Part shown: one piece after another, positions 58,385 to 64,000 of the stretch
Position numbering within the stretch: the stretch's first letter is position 1
Layout of the letters: each line of letters starts with the position of its first letter
From: Comamonadaceae bacterium
GTDB lineage: Bacteria; Pseudomonadota; Gammaproteobacteria; Burkholderiales; Burkholderiaceae_C
DNA: 64,000 nucleotides
Assembly: GCA_027488735.1 (NCBI GenBank)
Contig: JAIYBB010000004.1
Coordinates: 434,001-498,000, forward strand
Reading direction: 5' to 3'
Program-made: the position numbers and the translations under genes
Notes under the pieces: model-generated
Database searches by the model: none
The model's input: only the letters and a program-made list of their open reading frames with translations
Told to the model about the DNA's origin: nothing

Positions 58385-59972
58385 GCCCCGAAAAAGACGC
58401 GGCCAAGAGACTGCGCGTGTAGTCAGACTGTGGCGAGCGCATCAATTGCTCAATGCTGGCCGACTCCACCAGTTGCCCATCCTTTAAAACCAGAACATGG
58501 TGCGCCATGGCCTGGATCACATCGATGTCATGGGTGATCAGCAAATAGCTCAGCCCCCGCTCTCGTTGCAGGCGTTGCAGCAGGTCAAGAACTTGCTTTT
58601 GAATAGACACGTCGAGTGCACTGGTGGGTTCGTCCAGCACCAAAATGCGCGGTTGCACAATCAGCGCCCTGGCAATGGCCAAACGTTGGCGTTGTCCGCC
58701 TGAAAATTCATGAGGGTATCTTGCCAACAAGCTGGGAAACTGCGTTTCATCCATGCCGACCTCTTGCAATGCTGCCAACACCTTGACCTGGCGGTCCAAG
58801 GCGTTAAGTCTTGGCGCATGCACCAACAAGCCCTCGCCGACAACTTCCTCGACCGTCATACGCGGCGACAAGGACGAAAAAGGGTCCTGAAAAACCACTT
58901 GTATGGCGCGACGCAGGGGTAAATCTGCCGAAGCATTTCTTTGCCAAGCTTGGCCTTCAATATGCAATTGGCCTTGGAAAGGCAACAAGCCCAGCGCTGC
59001 CAAAGCCAATGAAGATTTCCCCGAGCCAGATTCACCAATGATGCCCAGTGTCTGGCCCTTGCAGATTTGAAAATCTGCTGATTGCAAGGCCACAAATTCA
59101 GCTCGACCAAACCAACCTCGCCAACCTGAGCGAGGTACAGGATAAACCACACGCAAACCTTTGGCATGCAAACACACCGGCGCATCGTCAACCGGTTCGA
59201 ACACATTGCGCTCGGGTTGGCTGTCGACCAAGCGACGGGTGTAAGGATGCTGCGGGTTACTCAACACACTGTTGACTTCGCCTTGCTCGACCACATAGCC
59301 CCCTTCCATGACCAGCACACGGTGTACAAAACGCCGCGCCATATTGAGGTCATGGGTGATCAACAAAATGGCCATGCCATGCTTTTGTTGCAAGCTGTCG
59401 AGCAAATCCAAAATTTGTCCACGCAAAGAAACGTCCAACGCAGTGGTGGGTTCGTCAGCGAGTAGCAGTTTGGGCTCCCCGGCGATTGCCATGGCAATCA
59501 TGGCGCGTTGGCGCTGACCGCCCGAAAGTTGGTGCGGATAACTGTTGACGCGTCGCGACGGTTCTGGAATTCCGGTGTCGTTGAGCAATTCAATGGCGCG
59601 CTGCCATGCTTGATCGCGGGTCAGGCCCTTTTTCAATTGCAATACTTCGCTGATTTGGTCGCCAATGGTGAACAAGGGGTTCAACGCGGTCATGGGCTCT
59701 TGAAAAATCATGGCGATATCGCCGCCGCGCACGCCAAGCCATTCGGCTTCGCTGAAACGTTGCAGATCTCGGTCCTCGAAACGAATATCGCCTCTTACCC
59801 ATGCCCCGCGCGCCAGGCCCAGCAAGCTGAGGGCTGTGACAGTCTTGCCAGAGCCTGATTCACCCACCAAGGCGAGTTTTTCGCCAGCTTTTATGTCGAA
59901 GGACACACCGTGTACAACTTCACGGCCTTGAAAAGACATGTGCAAATTGTGGACCTTGAGCAGATGACTCAT
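58365..59972 (-). CDS. yejF: Oligopeptide ABC transporter ATPase, duplicated (YejF-like)
   Basis: A 535-residue protein of two fused ABC ATPase domains. The first has Walker A GESGSGKTVTALSL, signature LSGGQRQRAMIAMA and Walker B LLLADEPTTALD; the second has GESGSGKSSLALAAL, FSGGQRQRLAIARAL and ILVLDEPTSALDV, each with the oligopeptide-loader linker. This matches YejF, the energy subunit of the microcin C/peptide importer. ATG at 59972 overlaps the yejE stop by four bases; the much longer upstream extension in frame is inside yejE and has no family similarity. A terminator follows at 58304-58335. Confidence 0.93.
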   Translation of the reverse strand: MSHLLKVHNLHMSFQGREVVHGVSFDIKAGEKLALVGESGSGKTVTALSLLGLARGAWVRGDIRFEDRDLQRFSEAEWLGVRGGDIAMIFQEPMTALNPLFTIGDQISEVLQLKKGLTRDQAWQRAIELLNDTGIPEPSRRVNSYPHQLSGGQRQRAMIAMAIAGEPKLLLADEPTTALDVSLRGQILDLLDSLQQKHGMAILLITHDLNMARRFVHRVLVMEGGYVVEQGEVNSVLSNPQHPYTRRLVDSQPERNVFEPVDDAPVCLHAKGLRVVYPVPRSGWRGWFGRAEFVALQSADFQICKGQTLGIIGESGSGKSSLALAALGLLPFQGQLHIEGQAWQRNASADLPLRRAIQVVFQDPFSSLSPRMTVEEVVGEGLLVHAPRLNALDRQVKVLAALQEVGMDETQFPSLLARYPHEFSGGQRQRLAIARALIVQPRILVLDEPTSALDVSIQKQVLDLLQRLQRERGLSYLLITHDIDVIQAMAHHVLVLKDGQLVESASIEQLMRSPQSDYTRSLLAASFSGLARPAV

Positions 59973-61015
59973 GTCGCAGACTCCTGGCGCAATTTGCGTG
60001 GGTCCAAGGCATCGCGAAGAGCATCTCCCATGAAGGTCAGCAACAACAGTGTGACCACCAAGACGCCGAAAGTGGAAAGAGATATCCACCATGCATCGAT
60101 ATTGGTTTTGCCTTGCGACAAGAGTTCGCCCAGACTCGGTGTGCCGGGCGGCACACCCAAGCCTAAAAAGTCCAGACTGGTCAGGGCCAAAATGGCTGCA
60201 CTCATGCGAAACGGCAAAAACGTGACCACCGGTGTCATGCTGTTGGGCAACACATGCCGCCAAATAATGGCCCAATTCGACAAGCCCAAGGCGCGGGCAG
60301 CGCGCACATAGTCCAACTGGCGGTTGCGTAAAAACTCGGCGCGCACATAGTCGGACAAACCCATCCAGCCAAACAAACTGAGCAAAATCAACAGCAGGCT
60401 GACGCTGGGCTCGAACACCGCTGAAAAGATGATGAGCAAATACAACTCCGGCATAGCGCCCCATATTTCAATGAAGCGCTGCATGGCCAAGTCTGTTTTG
60501 CCGACAAAAAATCCTTGTATCGCGCCGGTGACCACACCCAGGATGGTGCCGGTGAAGGTGAGCGCCAGCGCAAACAGCACCGACACCCGAAAGCCATATA
60601 GCAGACGCGCCAGCAAATCTCGGCCGCGGTCGTCTGTGCCCATCCAGTTGTCTGCGGACGGAGGTGCCGGGTTAGGTTCCTTGGCAAAGTAATTCAAGGT
60701 GCCGTGGTGGTAAGGATTGAGCGGGTAAATCGCCCAGTTGCCAGGCTGTTTGAACTGCTGGCGGATGAACGGATCGAAATAATCGGTCGGGGTTTCAAAG
60801 TCACCGCCGAAAGCTGTTTCGGGCGGATTTTTCACAATCGGGAAATACAGCTTGCCTTGATAACTGGCAATCAATGGCTTGTCGTTGCTGACCAATTCAG
60901 CCGCCAAACTGACGACGACCAACACCACAAACAAAATCAAACTGACGAAGCCCAAGCGGTTGCGCTTGAATCGACGCCACGCCAACTGGGAAGGGGAAAG
61001 AGAAACAGTCGCCAT
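59969..61015 (-). CDS. yejE: Oligopeptide ABC transporter permease (YejE-like)
   Basis: A 348-residue inner-membrane permease. It begins with an OppC-type N-terminus (SQLAWRRFKRNRLGFVSLIL) followed by a periplasmic insertion, DNWMGTDDRGRDLLARLLYG and the BPD_transp_1 EAA loop around AARALGLSNWAIIWRHVLPN. The large periplasmic segment (about 55-130) is typical of YejE. ATG at 61015 is chosen; a TTG at 61024 overlapping the yejB stop (TTGA) is equally possible. Confidence 0.9.
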   Translation of the reverse strand: MATVSLSPSQLAWRRFKRNRLGFVSLILFVVLVVVSLAAELVSNDKPLIASYQGKLYFPIVKNPPETAFGGDFETPTDYFDPFIRQQFKQPGNWAIYPLNPYHHGTLNYFAKEPNPAPPSADNWMGTDDRGRDLLARLLYGFRVSVLFALALTFTGTILGVVTGAIQGFFVGKTDLAMQRFIEIWGAMPELYLLIIFSAVFEPSVSLLLILLSLFGWMGLSDYVRAEFLRNRQLDYVRAARALGLSNWAIIWRHVLPNSMTPVVTFLPFRMSAAILALTSLDFLGLGVPPGTPSLGELLSQGKTNIDAWWISLSTFGVLVVTLLLLTFMGDALRDALDPRKLRQESAT

Positions 61016-61020
61016 GCGGG

Positions 61021-62055
61021 TCAATCAAATTTCACGCGCGGGTCCACCCACACGTAACACAGGTCACTGATCAACTTGGTCACCAAACCAATCAGAGTGA
61101 ATAAATACAAAGTGCCCAGCACCACCGGGTAGTCACGCCGCATCACGCTTTCATAGCTGAGCAAACCCAAACCATCCAAAGAAAACAAGGTTTCAATCAG
61201 CAAAGAGCCAGCGAAGAAAGCGCCTATGAAGGCCGCCGGAAAACCGGTCACTAACGGAATCAGTGCATTGCGCATCACATGCTTCCACAGCACCTTGCGC
61301 TCAGACAAACCTTTGGCACGCGCGGTCAGCACATATTGCTTGCCAATCTCTTCCAAAAACGCGTTCTTGGTCAGCATGGTGGTGACGGCAAATGCGCCCA
61401 GCACGCTGGCCGTGACGGGCATGGCGATATGCCACAGGTAGTCCACCACTTTGGCACCCATACTCAAAGATTCCCAATTGCTAGAGGTCAGACCGCGCAA
61501 GGGAAACCATTGCAGTTGACCGCCAAACACCACCAGCAAAGCCACACCGAGCACAAAGCCGGGAATTGCGTAGCCAACCAACACCACCAAACTGGTCAAG
61601 GTATCAAACCGAGTACCGGCGCGCACCGCTTTGGCAATGCCCAAGGGCACAGACACCAGATAGCTCAAGAAGAAAGTCCACAAACCCAAACTGATGGAAA
61701 CAGGCAACTTCTCTTTCACCAGTTGCCACACATCTTTGGGATAGAAAAAACTTTTACCTAAATCAAAGCGTGCAAATTGCCCCAGCATTTGCATGAACCG
61801 CTCCAGCGGCGGTTTGTCAAAACCGTAAAGCGTCTTGATTTCGGCAATGCGCTCTGCATCCACGCCTTGTCTGCCACGGTAACCGGCGCCGCTGACCGCT
61901 GCGCCCTCGCCGCCCGAGTCACGGCCTTGCAATTGCGCCACCATTTGCTCGACCGGGCCGCCGGGCACAAACTGAATCACCACAAAAGTCAGCAGCAAAA
62001 TGCCAAACAGCGTGGGAATCATCAACAGCAAGCGCTTGATTATGTAGATCAACAT
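61021..62055 (-). CDS. yejB: Oligopeptide ABC transporter permease (YejB-like)
   Basis: A 344-residue permease of the OppB/YejB type with about six membrane helices. It starts MLIYIIKRLLLMIPTLFGIL and contains FVVIQFVPGGPVEQMVAQLQ, the insertion with GVDAERIAEIKTLYGFDKPP characteristic of YejB, and the EAA-loop ARAKGLSERKVLWKHVMRNA. ATG at 62055 comes one base after the binding protein stop; an in-frame start at 62073 lies inside that gene. Confidence 0.92.
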   Translation of the reverse strand: MLIYIIKRLLLMIPTLFGILLLTFVVIQFVPGGPVEQMVAQLQGRDSGGEGAAVSGAGYRGRQGVDAERIAEIKTLYGFDKPPLERFMQMLGQFARFDLGKSFFYPKDVWQLVKEKLPVSISLGLWTFFLSYLVSVPLGIAKAVRAGTRFDTLTSLVVLVGYAIPGFVLGVALLVVFGGQLQWFPLRGLTSSNWESLSMGAKVVDYLWHIAMPVTASVLGAFAVTTMLTKNAFLEEIGKQYVLTARAKGLSERKVLWKHVMRNALIPLVTGFPAAFIGAFFAGSLLIETLFSLDGLGLLSYESVMRRDYPVVLGTLYLFTLIGLVTKLISDLCYVWVDPRVKFD

Positions 62056-62056
62056 G

Positions 62057-63880
62057 TCATTCGTGTCCAACAAGATTGGCGGTGCTGGCCCACCAGGTGG
62101 ATGTGACCCAGAACTCAGGCTGGTAATAACGCGGCGTGAGGTCTGGCTGCTCGAAACGACCGGCGCGCCAAGCCACCCTGTGCACGCTGCCGTACCAATG
62201 CGGCACCGCGTAATGACCGTGGCGCAGCACCCGGTCTAGCGCCTTCAAAGCCGCCACCAATTGCGGGCGGGTTTGAGCGGCAACCACTTTGTCGAGCAAG
62301 GCATCGACCGCCGGGTCTTTCACGCCGATGACGTTGCTTGATCCTTCGGTGTCAGCGGCTTTGGAACCGAAGCGCTCGAGCAATTCAGTGCCCGGGGCTT
62401 CACTGCCGCCAATGCGGTTGCTGATGATTTCAAAATCAAATACATCCATGCGCTTTTGCAGCACTGCAAAGTCAATCACTTTGTAGTTCACTTTGAAGCC
62501 GAGTTTTTCCAAATTTTTCGCGTAAGGGGTGACCACCCGCCCCATGGATCCGGAGTTGTCCAAAAACTCCAAGGTAAACGCTTCACCTTTGGAATTTCGC
62601 AAAGCGCCGTCCTTGTATGTCCAGCCTGCTTGCTGCAGTAAATCGCGGGCCAAGCGCAAATGGTCTCTGAGGCTTTTGCGAGATGCTGGGTCTAAGCTGG
62701 TTTCTGGTGGCAATGGCGCAGGTTCATTGAATACGTCTGGCGACAATTTGCTGCGCAGCGGTTCCAGTACTGCCAACTCGTCAGGCTCAGGAAAACCCTT
62801 GGCCTCAAAGTCGCTGCCCACAAAGTAACCGCGCACCCGTGTGTAAGCCATGTAGAACAACTGGCGGTTCATCCATTCATAGTCCATGGCCAAGGCAATC
62901 GCCTGGCGCACCCGCTTGTCTTGAAATTTGGGCAAACGCGTGTTGAACATGAAGCCTTGAAAGTCCCCGGCATTGCCGTGTTTGAGTTCTTTTTTGATCA
63001 AAGTGCCGTTGTCAAATAACTTGCCTTTATAGCCGCGCGCCCATTCGCGCGCCACAAATGCTTGTATGTAATCAAATTCACCGGCCTTGAACGCTTCAAA
63101 CTGCGCAGTGGTGTCTTTGTACATCTTGTAGTTGATCCGGTCGAAATTGAACATGCCTTTGCGCACACCCAAGTCGCGTGCCCAGTAGTTGGGGTCGCGC
63201 ACGTATTCGATGTCTTTGCCAAAATCAACTTTGCCGATGGTGTAGGGACCAGAGCCGATGGGCATGTCTGTCACCACCTGGTCAAGTGGCTTGTCCGCCC
63301 CCCATTTGTGGCTGAATACCGGCATGCCACCCACGATCAAGGGCAGTTCTGCATTCGCTCGTTTGAAGTCAAAACGAACTTCGCGTTCGCCGATCACAGT
63401 CAATCCTTTGACTTCACTGAAGTAGGTTCGAAACTGAGGTGCAGCTTGCTTGCTGGTTAAACGCTCAAAGGAGAATTTCACGTCAATCGCAAGCACAGGG
63501 TCACCGTTGTGAAAACGTGCCAAGGGATTGAGCTTGAAGGTCGCCGACAACTTGTCATTGGCCACACTGACATCATCTGCCAGCAAGCCATACGCAGTGG
63601 TCGGCTCATCAAAATTACCCACCAACAAGGTCTCCAGCATCAAACTGCTCAATGCAGGTGGCGCTGTGCCTTTCAACGTGAACGGGTTGTATTTGTCAAA
63701 GCTAGACGCTCTGGAAGGTGCCACCATGGCAATGGTGCCGCCCTTTGGCGCCACTGGGTTGACATAGCTGAAATGCTTGAACCCAGCGGGGTATTTGATA
63801 TCACCAAATTGGGCGTAGGCATGCGCTGCCCAGGATGGCTGAGCCAGCAAAAACAACATCAGGGTCAAAATAATTCGCAT
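62057..63880 (-). CDS. yejA: Extracellular solute-binding protein, family 5 (YejA-like)
   Basis: A 607-residue periplasmic peptide-binding protein. A Sec signal (MRIILTLMLFLLAQPSWA) precedes YAQFGDIKYPAGFKHFSYVN and PVAPKGGTIAMVAPSRASSF, both typical of YejA. Later GDFQGFMFNTRLPKFQDKRV and RQAIALAMDYEWMNRQLFY match SBP_bac_5 proteins. It is first in yejA-yejB-yejE-yejF; E. coli counterparts import peptides including microcin C. ATG at 63880 is preferred over an upstream in-frame start at 63895. It diverges from fabI with 35 bases between starts, so the two promoters must be compact. Confidence 0.92.
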   Translation of the reverse strand: MRIILTLMLFLLAQPSWAAHAYAQFGDIKYPAGFKHFSYVNPVAPKGGTIAMVAPSRASSFDKYNPFTLKGTAPPALSSLMLETLLVGNFDEPTTAYGLLADDVSVANDKLSATFKLNPLARFHNGDPVLAIDVKFSFERLTSKQAAPQFRTYFSEVKGLTVIGEREVRFDFKRANAELPLIVGGMPVFSHKWGADKPLDQVVTDMPIGSGPYTIGKVDFGKDIEYVRDPNYWARDLGVRKGMFNFDRINYKMYKDTTAQFEAFKAGEFDYIQAFVAREWARGYKGKLFDNGTLIKKELKHGNAGDFQGFMFNTRLPKFQDKRVRQAIALAMDYEWMNRQLFYMAYTRVRGYFVGSDFEAKGFPEPDELAVLEPLRSKLSPDVFNEPAPLPPETSLDPASRKSLRDHLRLARDLLQQAGWTYKDGALRNSKGEAFTLEFLDNSGSMGRVVTPYAKNLEKLGFKVNYKVIDFAVLQKRMDVFDFEIISNRIGGSEAPGTELLERFGSKAADTEGSSNVIGVKDPAVDALLDKVVAAQTRPQLVAALKALDRVLRHGHYAVPHWYGSVHRVAWRAGRFEQPDLTPRYYQPEFWVTSTWWASTANLVGHE

Positions 63881-63915
63881 GCGACAATTCTGCAAGATTT
63901 TTCAGGAGCTTCCAC

Positions 63916-64000
63916 GTGACGCAAAAAACAGGGTTTTTGGCCGGTAAAAAACTTTTGATCACCGGTGTGTTATCGAACCGTTCGATCGCATACGGCATTG
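63916..64000 (+). CDS. fabI: Enoyl-[acyl-carrier-protein] reductase FabI, 5' end only
   Basis: The first 28 codons of an NADH-dependent enoyl-ACP reductase, the last step of fatty acid elongation. After GTG the protein reads TQKTGFLAGKKLLITGVLSN then RSIAYGI, matching the FabI opening GFLxGKxxLxTGVxSxxSIAYGI with its cofactor-binding turn. AGGAG lies eight bases before the GTG. The rest lies beyond the window. Confidence 0.88.
   Translation, partial: MTQKTGFLAGKKLLITGVLSNRSIAYGI

Noticed and set aside
59973..60464. An N-terminal extension of about 164 codons in frame with yejF
   Set aside because: It runs through the yejE coding region, has no family similarity, and the ATG at 59972 fits the ABC ATPase start and the four-base overlap.

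Overview
The window looks like a chromosomal segment from a betaproteobacterium of the order Burkholderiales, most like Comamonadaceae. This rests on gene order (clpS-clpA-yebC-purD-hemF-nadD-rsfS-rlmH-maf-rng; exbB-exbD-lpxK-kdsB-adk; rimP-nusA-infB-rbfA-truB-typA) and on protein flavour; no 16S gene is present, so the genus is not resolved. Almost all of it is ordinary core genome, densely packed, with many 1-8 base start/stop overlaps. I see no CRISPR array, insertion sequence, integrase, rRNA or prophage.

Layout. 1-3084 (minus): tolB-pal-cpoB-tcdA, envelope integrity plus a tRNA-modifying enzyme cut by the left edge. 3166-4923 (plus): an MsbA-type lipid exporter. 4943-14393 (minus): a ten-gene run for regulated proteolysis, purine, haem and NAD synthesis, ribosome maturation/silencing and RNase G. 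14563-16703: cold-shock protein, isocitrate dehydrogenase, DUF192 protein. 16681-21792: xseA, then ExbB/ExbD, Kdo/lipid A genes and adenylate kinase. 21793-23811: asparaginase and lexA diverge around two abutting LexA boxes; a small unknown gene follows lexA. 23814-30767: acyl-CoA metabolism (3-hydroxyacyl-CoA dehydrogenase, crotonase, Crp/Fnr regulator, acyl-CoA dehydrogenase with phosphotransferase partner) and glutathione transferases.

30768-34373 is the least conventional stretch: an outer-membrane barrel protein, a repeat protein with DT-x-x-NI units, two adjacent exported paralogues sharing six cysteines at almost identical spacing, and two tRNA genes separated by an intrinsic terminator. 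34478-42778 is a head-to-tail set for aromatic acids: benzoate-type CoA ligase, a complete Liv-type ABC importer, 4-hydroxybenzoate 3-monooxygenase (PobA), then a short CaiB-like protein.

42780-49359 (minus) holds a YgiQ radical-SAM protein, a subtilisin-like lipoprotein with an abnormally short Asp-His interval followed by a gene that looks frameshifted, rlmB, and a 3-hydroxyisobutyryl-CoA hydrolase-like protein. 49340-58287 (minus) is the rimP-nusA-infB-rbfA-truB-typA translation/transcription operon ending in a drug/metabolite exporter. 58365-63880 (minus) is a Yej-type oligopeptide ABC importer, and fabI starts at the right edge.

The best candidates for something undescribed are the six-cysteine exported pair (32688-34177), the DT-x-x-NI repeat protein beside it, the S8 lipoprotein/barrel pair (45282-47141), and the lexA-linked small gene. 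These are inferences from sequence alone; no database search was possible.
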